From assembly GCA_037013685.1 (NCBI GenBank), contig CM072886.1, forward strand, positions 22,141,080 through 22,205,079: a stretch of 64,000 nucleotides of DNA, in the 5' to 3' direction. This DNA is from Acridotheres tristis (Eukaryota > Chordata > Aves > Passeriformes > Sturnidae). A program made the position numbers and the translations under genes. The notes beneath the pieces are model-generated. The model was not told the DNA's origin and ran no database searches. It saw only the letters and a list, made by a program, of their open reading frames with translations. Shown in pieces: positions 41,601 to 53,600 of the stretch. The number at the start of each line of letters is the position of its first letter. Position 1 is the first letter of the stretch.

Positions 41601-44600
41601 AAGAAGAAGGTATCAGATGAGAAACAGCATGGACTACCATGTTACTGTGTGCATCACTTGTGTGATGTCAGAGTTACGCTCCCATGAAATGGAGCAGGAT
41701 TTCTGACCTTCCAGTTGAATGTGTGCAGCAAAATCCTTTTTATAAGTTAAAGATCTTTTGTAGAATTTTCAGCTGCTGAGCAGTCTGGAAGAGCTAATGA
41801 GATTAGACTTTTGTGTCTTTCCTATTAGCTCTTGTTATAAAGTGTCTTTGATAGTCGCACATAGCCATGATTCATGGGAAGAGAAGTGTATTCACTGTGG
41901 TAGATTACAATGATTATACACTGCATCTTTATCAATTAAGCCTAAGTAAAATGGGAGTTACAAAGGGGAAAGAAAGGATTTCACAGTAGCTTCTATTAAA
42001 CTAGTAGTGTTATTAATCTGGGACACGTGCCAATATCTGAATAAAGATGTTGGTGCCAGGAGCTGTGTAGACATTTGTGTGTCTGAACGTAGAGCAAACA
42101 TCTGGCAATACACAAATGATACACAGTGCCTTGATGAGTTGCATGCTTTTGCTGCAATTTTCTTTATTCCTTCTAAACGAAGGTAGTAATCTCTGTGGTG
42201 TCTTCTTCTTACTGAGAAAATCAGGAGTTGAAAGGGCACTGTGTCAGCTCTGCAAATTCTCTAATGCAGATTTATTCATTCGCCTAATACAAATTCAATG
42301 TCTGTATTGATCCCATTTTTAACAGTGCACTTATCCATTTGCTCAGGCATGATAGTTATTTGTAAGTAAGCCCCGATCTAGGCTATGGCAGACATCTGAG
42401 CAGTATGGCTTCTTTTTTTGATTTAAACATAATATTTGGGTCTGAAATATAATTTGGGTCTGATGCCTTTCCATTTCTAGTACCATTATTTTTGTTTCGG
42501 GCTCTGAGGGGAAATGCAGCTGTTCTTGCTTTCTCATTTTTGAACATTGATCTGCTGTTTTAAAAGTCTGCCTGTATATTTGATCATTACTCATATGTAT
42601 ACAGCATGTTCTTTTCATTTGGATTTTTTTTTTTTTTACCTATAACTGCTGCTTTGGCTTGTGCTTGCCTTTTGGAGATTTGCTGGTTTTGATTTGTACA
42701 GTCAGTAGAATCAAAATTCTCATTGAAGCTGAAAAGACTTGCAGTGGTAGGTGAGTGAAAGAGGATTTATTTTCAAATGCCTTATGCCAAATGTATCGTT
42801 TCTGCTCTTTTTCGATTTCACAAAATTCCTTCAAATTGAGGATGAAAGTCTGTGATACTGCCTTTCATCCCCTATTAATTAAGAGATAGGTGACATTCAT
42901 AGAGACTAAATCTTGTGGTGTATAAAAATGTTTCAGAGAGCATAACTATGTTTAGTAATAAATAAAAATATTAAACATATAATTTAAAATACAATAGGGC
43001 TGTATTTTAATGATTTAAAAGATAAAGCTTTGCATTGACCTTTAAATGTGAATTCCTTTGTATTCTTTAGATGTTGATTGGTAAGAAGGTTTTTGTTTTT
43101 AGACAATAGTATTTATTTCTCAATTTTGAGTGTTTCACCTGTTATCTATGCTTACTTTGATGCAATTTGCTATATAGAAAGCTGTTTTATATTTCAAATG
43201 AAATAAATTTTTGTAGCAATTCCCGTGGGTCTGCAGAAATTGCCACGTAAGATTCAAGTAAGTGGGAAGTAGAAATCAAGCATTATTTCAAATAATGTAT
43301 TTAGAAATTGTCTTTGTACAGGTAAATGGTTGCAGTTTTGTGACAAGAACAGCTATACCTGCAGACTTAATCGGGGTACAGTATTGCAAATTGAATCGGA
43401 ATACTAATGGAGAATACTAAACACCTCAATTTGTTTTGTGCAAAAACTGTTGCAGACTAATACTTTGTTTTGCATGCTGTGCTCTGCATCTGCATTGTTT
43501 GCTATATTAATATAGTGTATCATTAAACTTGAAATGCAAACCAGTTTAGTCCATCTATTAAGGCTAAGGTTGTAGAGCACAACTCACAGAAACGTTTTGT
43601 GTCAGTGCTTTTCAGGTGTGAATTATACTAACAAAGGTTACCATGGCAATAAGATCTTTGATGCTGTATTGTATGTTAATGTTCTAAGGTGGCATTTGGT
43701 ACAGAATTTGATGCTTGGCTTTATTTACTGTGAATAAAACATAAAAATTGGCATGTAAAGGAACTTGGATTGATTTAGGAAGAAGAATTTGGAGTTGGAG
43801 ACATTCATTCAGAGCATGGAATGCAGCACTCACAGACACAGCTAGAGGTGATGGAGAATCAATTGGCTGGGAAACAGCAAGAGATTGAAGAGCTAAGCAG
43901 AGAGATAGAAGAAATGAGGGCAGCCTATGGTACAGAAGGATTGCAACAGGTATAATTACCTTATGTTGCTTTCTACTTGCTGTTTGGTTATATGCAAAAA
44001 TGCAGAGCCTCACTGGAGAGAGTTCACACTAATGGTAGCTGCTCAGAATGCACTCGGTGTGTGATACAGAATTAATTACACATTTTCTTTCCATCATATG
44101 CCATGTGTTCTAGTATTTTGAATGGCATTTCCGTTGTGTGTCCTTTTTCTCTGTATTTTGTGACTAAAATTTGAGTTGTCTTTCCAATTTCTTCAAATTA
44201 AGAATGGAAAAACAGTTTTCTTCAAGAAAAGCCCTAATTCTTCTCTACTTATGCAAAGACTTTAATGTCTTCCTGTACCAGCACAATCAAAAAACCCTAA
44301 TAATTTGGATTTACAGGAAAGCATTTCTTACTTTAAGAATACCATTAGAATATAAACTTACATTTTAAAATAAAGAATATTCTTCCAGTTTAAGCCAGTG
44401 GTGCAGTGCACTCAAATCAGTGCTTTGTTGTGCTTTATGTCTTACTTGTCTCTCTCCTAATTTGGATTCAGGTCATGTCACTGTATTTTGCTATTTTTTT
44501 TACAAAGTACTATAAAATTTTTAAAAAGCTCTAATACTCAGTTATTTTCACTGTTGCATTATTATTATTATTGTTTGTATTTGATTTTATTTGTGATAAT

Positions 44601-47600
44601 AGATGTCATTTTATCCACCATAGCACCAGTTAAGTGGTTGCCCCACAAGAGGTGGTTTATTATTTCTTTGTCTGGTGTTGAATTTTAATTACTGTGTCTT
44701 GTATCTGTTGTGCTAAACATACTAATCATAATTATAGCACAATAAAGAAAATAAGTATTTCTAATGATTGTAACTACTGTTAACTTTTCGTGAAAGAGTA
44801 GAAGGTGAAAATGTTTGCATTTTTAAAATGTCTATAATAACTATTTTAAAAATAAAATTAAAGCATATTAAAACAAAATTGAGCATTTTCGGGTTTGAGG
44901 CTGTGGTGCAATAATATTGTAATAGTTGTGGTGTATTTTGTATGATTGTGGTACAATGCATAGTATCTCAGTTGAGTAATGCATATGGTTATGGTTTATT
45001 TTTCAGAAGAAACAAAAGAATTGTAAAAGGAGAGTGGGGAAGATAGTTGTGTGCTTTAGTTCTGCCTGTTTGTCAAGAGCAGAGATTGAATTTAAAAAGT
45101 TGGAAATTATATAGCATGATGTGCTTTGGAGCTGACATGTTATACTTACTCAATTTCGTTGAACAGATGCAAAAAAAGTGAAGGTATAGCACGCTTAAGT
45201 TCCAGATCTGTTCCTAATTTTCTCTACTATAATAAACATTTAGTATTCCCATTAGGCCTGTGCTTTTAAAGTAGGAGTTGACTCCAGTTTTCTAAAAATA
45301 ACTTTATCTGGAAGCATTACCATGTTAATAGCCAAGATTCAGCATATAACTTGGTAAAGATTTTTTTGGGGAACATTGTAAATGAAACAGTTACAGTTAC
45401 TAAAGGTTTAAGATATTTGCAATATGTAGAGATGAGGCTTCCACTAGCCTTAAGTGAGTTCGAATTGAGAAAGAAACTTTATACTGATACATGATTATAT
45501 AAATGCAAACAAAAATATTGCCAATCAATATTGTAGAATTTCTGACTGCTTGAGTGTAATCATAAAAGAAAACAGTTAGCAAATAAATTTTTTGTACTCC
45601 TATAATTTCTTCATCACTACAAATTACAAAAGATTAATCTGTTAAATATACTGTGTCCATTTTGCAGCTTGAACTGATTTTCTCATGTAATTATGAATGA
45701 TTTCCCTGGGTTCACAATGTAGGATACTTCATGGTATCTATTACGTGCTTTAGTACAATGAATGCTATTTGTTGCACTTCAAGTGAGAGATGATAAAACT
45801 TGCATTTATTGTGGGAAAAGAGTCTGAACATGAGTAGTTGTACAATGCTACTGAAACACTACTGGTAGGTATTCTGGCTTCCTTTTTGATGGTTTGTTTA
45901 TGTGGCCATACTTTTTATTTTAAAAGCAAGTTATATATTCAACTAATTAACCTTCTCAAAAGTTCAGATTTTGTTATTTGTTAACAGAATAACCCTCTTT
46001 CTGAATTTTTTACAAAAAGAGTTTGTGAAAATATAGAAGCTCTACTAGTGATACACCTTTTAATCAGAGAAGTTAGGTGTGATTTATTGCTAGTTAACTA
46101 AAATTAGCTGGTATCTTTTGACTGTGGTTTTCACGTGCATTAATAGTTAAAATTTTATCTTTTACAGCTGCAAGAATTTGAAGCCGCTATCAAAAAAAGA
46201 GATGACATCATCACTCAGCTGACTACTAACCTACAGCAGGCACGGAAAGAAAAGGATGAAACCATGAGGGAGTTCTTGGAGCTTACTGAGCAAAGTCAAA
46301 AACTGCAAATTCAGTTTCAGCATGTAAGTTATACAGCTACTAACAGTTATTTGGGTTTGACAATTGGTGTCACTTTAGAGGATCCATAAATACGTACTTC
46401 CTGCAGAAAAGTTTTTGTGCATTTTTCAAGATTCAGCCTCTTAGCATAGATTAGCAGTCATTTTCCTGGTCCTACAGTTGTTGTTATGTACCTGTTTTAT
46501 TGTAATAATTAACTATAAAATGATAAATATTAGTCTGTTTTCTTTCTTATTATGTGGTGATAGCTTCTGATAAATACTGAATTATGGCATTTATCCTAGG
46601 GAAAAACACTTGGGTAATTAGTTCTCTATCCAGCCATCAGCTTCCATGGGCCACAGCTTCACACTCCAGTCCTTACATTTTTGGATAAAAGCTTCCTTTG
46701 TGGTGTTATTAAAAGGTAATTTAAACAAAAAAGCGAAGCTTCAGAAAGACATTTCTTCTAAAAAGCATGGTGATTGAAGTGCCACAGGCACACAGACTAC
46801 ACCTTAGTGTTGCAGTTGAATGTTGTAGCATTTCATGCTGTTTAAGTACATTATATAGCTTATTTTGAGCTTCAAGTGCATTATATTCTAAAGCCTGAGA
46901 TTTTATTATTAAAGATCTGATTATGGGCTCCATAGCTGCAGCTATTTAGTTTTACTACACACTGGTGTATCTGAGACTACTGTCCTATGTTAGCTTACCA
47001 TATTTGATTAATACGAAATATCTTTTTATTGGTTGGCCATCCCAAATGAATAAGGATGTTTGACTTCCTCCACAAGAACTTAGAAATCTTTGGGCTTGTG
47101 ATATGGAAGAAGAAAAGAAAAAAGATCACTATTTCAGTATGTAGCGTGAGCTGTTTCTGGAAAACCTGATGTATTTTAGGTTTTATTTCTTTAAAATTCA
47201 AGTTGCAGGCAAGTGAAGCCCTAAGGAACAGCAGCCATAGTTGCACAGCTGCTGATTTATTGCAAGCCAAGCAACAGATACTTTCACATCAGCAACAGCT
47301 AGAAGAACAAGAATGTCTGCTTAAGAATTATCAGAAAAAGAATGAAGAATTTGAAGTGCAGATTACACATCTTCAAGAGAAAATCAGGACATATGAACTG
47401 GTATGTTCCTTACTATAAAGATCTCTTTTCCTAAACGCTTTTCAGGATTTTGTAATTCCCTTGAAATGAAAAAGCCAAAGCATAGATAATGAGTGTGCTG
47501 CACTCATTAGAATAGAATGCATACAATGATTTTAAGTTTTTGACACTCTTTCTGTTAACTAGCGCACAATATGTATATAATTTAAAACTGAAATTTTAAT

Positions 47601-50600
47601 GTCAGTATTATGTATTTTTTTATAGTTGTATAAATATTTAGAGCAAATTATGAAACTATGTTTCATATGTTAAAACGCCTTCAATAAATGACATTATTTT
47701 AGAAAAAAACTTAAACTACCTGCTTGAACATTCTTCTCTGCATTAAGCAAAGAATACATTTTTCCGTTGTGTACTTCTTCTATTATCCTTCATGGAAAAC
47801 ATTTTAAAACCACCTAAAAAATTCTAATACTATAAAAAGTAATAGAGACATTGGGAGTTGGAGAGAATAGGGGAGGGGTGTGATGACATGAGTGGGGTAG
47901 GGTTTCTCAGTTATTCCAAGGGTACAGGAAACCTCCAAGTGAGGTCAACAATTTATGTTTTATAACTAACATAGCCTTTCTAGCCTTCTAAGAAAGACTA
48001 AATAGCTAAGTCTGTAAATGTTCTTACATGTTCAGATAATTAGCTAAAGGTAAGAACATGGTTTTCCTCATTTTTTTAAGGAAAAACAGAAAAAAGAGGA
48101 AGAAGGTTTTAATAAGTTACAAGAAAAAGAAGCATTAGTTGAAGAGCTGGAAGCAAAACTTGGAGAAGAAGAAAAAAATTCATTTCAGCTAAAGGAAAAA
48201 CTATCAGATGTCAGCAAATTACTTGAAGAATTGAAAGAAGAGATTTCACTAAGGAACCAGCAGATAAGTAATATGAAAGCTGAACTTACCACCTACAAAC
48301 AGAAAGAAAGACAATGTTCTGATGAAATAAAACAATTAATGGGAACTGTGGAAGAACTGCAGAAACGATGTTACAAAGACAGCCAGTCTGAAGCTGACAT
48401 TGTGCAAAGAATGGAATTAGAAACACAAAGGAGACTGGCACAACTTCAGGCTGAATTAGATGAAATGCATGGCCAGCAGATTGTACAAATGAAACAAGAA
48501 TTAATTAAGCAGCATGCAGTGGAAATAGAACGGTGTCTTTTGCAACAAAAATTAGAATTGGAGCAAACTTCAAGTCTGTGTTTTAATGAGAATGTTAATA
48601 AAGATCAAATGCATTTAATGAATATTAAAATTAATGAACTGAATATGAAATTGCAGGATGCTGATAAGGAAAGGGAAAAAATAAAGCAAGAATTGTCACA
48701 ACAGATGGAAGTTATTGCAACAGAGAAGTCTCTTCAACAAACTAGAATTGAAGATCTTCTTCAAGAACTGAATTTTTCAAGAGAGCAGGTTCAAAGAGCC
48801 AAGCAAACTATAGTGGATATGGAATGTAGATTAAATGAAGCTGAAAAATACCAGTTTGTGATTGAAGATTTGAAAACTCAGCTAGCTTCTGCCTCTGAAA
48901 TTAGGAAGGATTTGGAATTAAAACATGAGGCAGAAATCACAAATTACAAAATAAAACTTGAAATGTTAGAAAGGGAGAAGGATGCAGTTTTGGATAGGAT
49001 GGCAGAATCTCAAGAAGCAGAATTAGAGAGACTGAGGACAAATCTTCTATTTAGTCATGAAGAGGAACTTTCCAGACTTAAAGAAGATTTAGAAAAAGAG
49101 CACATGGTGAACATGGAAAGCCTTAAATACAATTTGAATATGCAGCATAAACAGCAGTTAGATGAAGTACAAAATAAAATGAGTCAAAAGATAGAAGCCA
49201 TGCAATATGAAAAGGACAACTTAATCACGAAACAAAATCAGTTGATTTTGGAGATTACAAACCTGAAAGATTTACAGCAGTCTATTGTAAATTCTAAATC
49301 CGAAGAAATGACACTTCAGATCCATGAACTGGAGAAGGAGATTGAAGTACTTAGGCAAGAGGAAAAAGAGAAGGGTACCCTTGAACAAGAAATACAAGAG
49401 CTGCAGCTGAAAACCGAGTTGATGCAGGAACAAATGAGGGAGAGGGAAGACACCTTTCAAAAAAAATGTTCAGAGCTAGAAACACAAAATAATATTCTTA
49501 AGGGAGAAAACAACATTCTGGAAGAGAAATTAAAAAATATGTTGGTGTACTCTGAAGAAAACATACTTCATAACAGTAGTGTTTGCTCTAAGACAGAAAT
49601 TTTGGACTTGCAAAAAAGAATAGAACAGCTGATTGCTGAAAATGAGCAACTTAAAAAGCAAAACAGTATCCTCCAAGAGGATACTGAAAGGCAGAAGAGT
49701 GCCTTTTCATTGACTGAGAAAAAACTTGAAGCTAGTTATAAAGAAGTGCAGAAAGAATGTGCAAGTCTTCTGAAGGCGAAATCTGAGTTAGAAGAGAACA
49801 AGAAAAAGCAGGAAGCTGAATATAAAAGCAAACTCAAAGCTATGAATGAAAAAATCAGCCACTTACAAAGCAATAGACCAGTTTCATTTAAAACTAAGCC
49901 CTCTGGTTTTGGAGGAAGTAAAGAAGTAAAGGTGTCCATGGAAAACATATTTGAGGCTGGAGAAGTTGTTGAGAAAGATGCAACAGAACTTATGGAAAAG
50001 CTTCAGGTTACTCAGCGTGAGAAAGTGGAATTATCCCTGAGACTTTCTGATCTCTCTGAACAGTTAAAGTCAAAGGATAGTGAAATCTGTCATTTAAATG
50101 AAAAAGTCAAATCCTTAAAAGATGAGAAAGAGCAAATTCTATTAAAATGTAAAGAACTAGAAGTCACAATTAGTCGTGTTCAGAGAACAAATAGTAGCAG
50201 TAATGACTCTAAGAAAAAATGCTCTAAAGGAAAATCTCTAAAGACTCCAGCCTCTGAAAGTAGAAATAAATCCCCTGGTTCGAGGAGTAAAGCTGATGAA
50301 GGAATAAATTCAAGAGGTAATCTAAGTTCTGGCAAAGACTGCAGCCACGAGGTAACAAAAAGGAAGGCGGTCCAGCAAATGGTGAAACCAGCACAGCAGT
50401 CTGCTGTGGAACATTTGCATGGCATGCCAGACAGGCTGCCAGAAGAAACATCATTAACATCCATTACACAGAGTGAAAGTAACCTTCAGCAGCAAGTGGA
50501 TGCCTTAAAATCAGAGCAGGTATGTGACATAAAACAGTATAGAAAATACTTTAACTATGAAAATTTGTCGGAGCTTACACTTGAAAATTTGCATCACATT

Positions 50601-53600
50601 TTTTCCAGTTGTCTGCTTTGAGGTATAGGTGTGGGTGTCAGTGGTTGAAAGGGTTGTGGCCAGTGGTTGAAAGAGGTTACATGAATGACCAGAATTATAA
50701 GCATAGTCAATGTGTCTGAAGATGCTTTTTGAATTAAAAAATACTCTTCCCTTGCATTTAATTAAATCAAGAGAAGCAACAAAAATGTAAGAAGACTACC
50801 ACAGCACTTCATGTTTTGATGTAGCATTTCACTCACTTAAGGGGAAAACTTATTTTGAACATAATTTTTTATTCTGTGATTAGTTTTTCAGTTCTCTAAG
50901 TACTCATTTAAACAGTATAAAAAATAATGGAACTTCATCAGTCTTCTTTGACCAAACTTTTGAAATGTCAAATTTGTGAAATACTAAAATTACATTATCA
51001 AATTTTTTGTTGTTTATGTGGTTATCACTTTTTAAGAAATATATCTGGCTGTGATAATGAGAATGCATATCGTGTGATTCTAGATATTCTCTTAAGTTTT
51101 GCTGGTGCAATTTTGCTTTTATTTCTTGATATTGTAAATTAATTGTGACAAGGTAACATGGAAAGGATTCTTACTTGTCAATATAAATAGCTAAGTACTG
51201 AGTTACCAGTATTTAATTAGGTGGTGGAATCATAAATCTATATATAAATTTAAATTTATATACACTGGTGAAGTTTAGTAGAATTCTGCAAGGTGTATGC
51301 AACTAACTGTTCTGTGGAAATAGATGTTAAGCAGACTTCTACTATTTTTTAAACTTTTTTTGTGTTATGAAAGTCTACCTAACAGTGAACTAATACCACC
51401 AACTGCCTAATATTGCGCTGTAGTTCATTCACTTCCTAAGAAATAAAACCACAAGCAAAGCCACATTGGAAAGAGTTGTGAGATTATAAAAAAGAGCTGT
51501 AGCTTTATGATGGTTTGGTTTAGGCTTTTTTGTTCGTTTGTTTGATTGGTTGATTTGTTTGTTTTTATAAGGCTGTGATGAGGGTCTTACAATTTTCTGC
51601 CATGCAAGTAAAAATCATTGTGGTCCAGAGGTGTCTAAATACCTTTTCAAAATTCAGCTCTAAGTAGGTCCCTGTTGGCATATTCCAAACATTTTTTATA
51701 TTCTTTAGCAATAACATCCCCACAGTGCAGACTGGAAATACAAGCCTTGGAAATCAATGTTTTCCAGGTCTACTAACAGTAGAATATTTTCTCTGTGTTT
51801 AGAGTACACTTTCTTAACTACTTTGTTAGCCATAATACTGCTCTTGCTTCACTGGGATTTTATTGCTGCAAAATGGGAATTGAAGCAATAAAGAGTTTTG
51901 TCGATTTTATTTTGATTTTTATTCTAAGTTGAAAAAGTGTCTTACTATTTTATTAAAACTCAGTTTTCCAGACTATGTAGATTTAAACTTACCTTATGCA
52001 TGCCATATATGCAGCATTCCATTCAACACATTATTAATCTCAGAAATTTCTAAAAATGGGTCTTTCTGTTTTCTTATTTCTCACTCTTTTAAATTGTGTC
52101 TTTATATTCCAAGACTGATTTACAGCTACAAATGGAAGCACAGCGGATTTGCCTATCCCTGGTTTATTCAGCTCATGTAGACCAGGTTTGTGAGTCCTTG
52201 AAGGCAGAAAAAGAGAGTGCACTTTGCAGTCTTAAAGAGGAACTTGTTCATAATCATATACAAGAGATGTCTGATCTTAAAAGAATGCATCAGCTGGAGC
52301 TCCAGACCCTGAAATCTCAACAAGCAGGTAACTTGACCAAAATTAGGAGAATGAAGCTCTATATGAAAAACAGTGTCTTAAAAATCCCTAATCAAACAAG
52401 CAGTTTGTGCATCTAGCTGTCCGATAAATTGTTTTTATAGAATATTTTGAAGTATTTTTTTCAACAAATTGGTTACCCAGTACATGTAGGCTATTCCTCA
52501 GGTAACTTAGAAAGAAAAAGTATATAAAAAATAAGGACTAGGTATCAGAAGTATTGCAACTCATTTTTTGCTGTTTATATTTGTAGGAGTGTGCTGGGCT
52601 TTGCACCACTAATTAGTGGTTTGTCATCAATCTTGTCTGTTTCTGTTTGGAGCCAGGATTATTAGAAAGGTGATCGAGACGGTTTTTTGTGTTCCGGCTT
52701 GGATGTTTATTATATCTTATCAAAATTTACAGAATGTACAACAGTACCTCTAACTGCTTACTAGAAGTAGGAAAAATGTCTCTATGCTTATCCTGTTTCA
52801 AGGCCTTTTAAAGCTAAACAGGCCAATAAAAGTTTGACACCTATATTATTTATACTTTTGATCCAATAATAGATTCCCATGACCCTTAGAGTGACTTTAG
52901 ACTGACCCATCCAAAGGTTACTACCTAAGTTCCGTGAAGAAGGAGGAAGAGAAGATGAACATGAAGAAAAGACACCACCCAAAATTCTCCATCTTGTCCC
53001 CTAACTACCACTATACTGTAAAAACTTCAAATTTAAAACCCATCACCCAGTGAAAACACACATATCTAACCCACTACACATTTGTGGTTTCTAACTTATT
53101 ATTCGTATATATTCAGATATTCAAACTGCAGTTTCCTGAAATCCAACAGTTTTAACTCAATTAATTGTAAAGAACAGTGTAGTAGATTCACCTATAAGGT
53201 AAAATAATAAGCAAATTCACCTGCAAAGTATTTTTGGTGTAGTTCTTTTCTCTTTTCTTTGTATTGCTGCACTGACTCCTTGCATACTTTAAGTAAACTT
53301 TGATACTACAAAGCTATCCCATCTTTTTCTGTTGTACCATGTTTTGTTCATGTTCAATTTTTTGCATAAGTTCTTCTCTCTCCACTAGGTATCTGTACAC
53401 TTTTATCTTTCTGGAAGTCACTAATACACAAAGCCATTTTTTATCTCTTGCTCTCTAGAATATGCAGCTTACCTATGATGATTGAAGTTGCCCATGTGTT
53501 GTAACAATAAAGAGGGTAGCAAAAAAGTGCCCTTCCTCAAGCTGAAGAGGAAGCTTCACTGAGGCAGGAAATTAGGCCTTTGAACAGTTGTTGTGCATCT

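Larger units (their letters stand above)
37228..43321 (+). other. AKAP9: Intron 3
   Basis: 6.1 kb, AT-rich. It holds an LTR-like fragment near its 5' end (about 37560-37805) and a candidate CTCF site (40647-40661). No other feature recognised; the 104-codon frame at 41392-41706 shows no family. Confidence 0.55.

Noticed and set aside
41392..41706. 104-codon open frame in intron 3
   Set aside because: Lies in a slightly GC-richer patch but shows no family resemblance and no splice sites matching the AKAP9 phase.
49272..50464. Several minus-strand open frames opposite exon 8
   Set aside because: They are reverse-strand shadows of Lys/Glu-rich coiled-coil codons (read as Phe/Leu/Ser).
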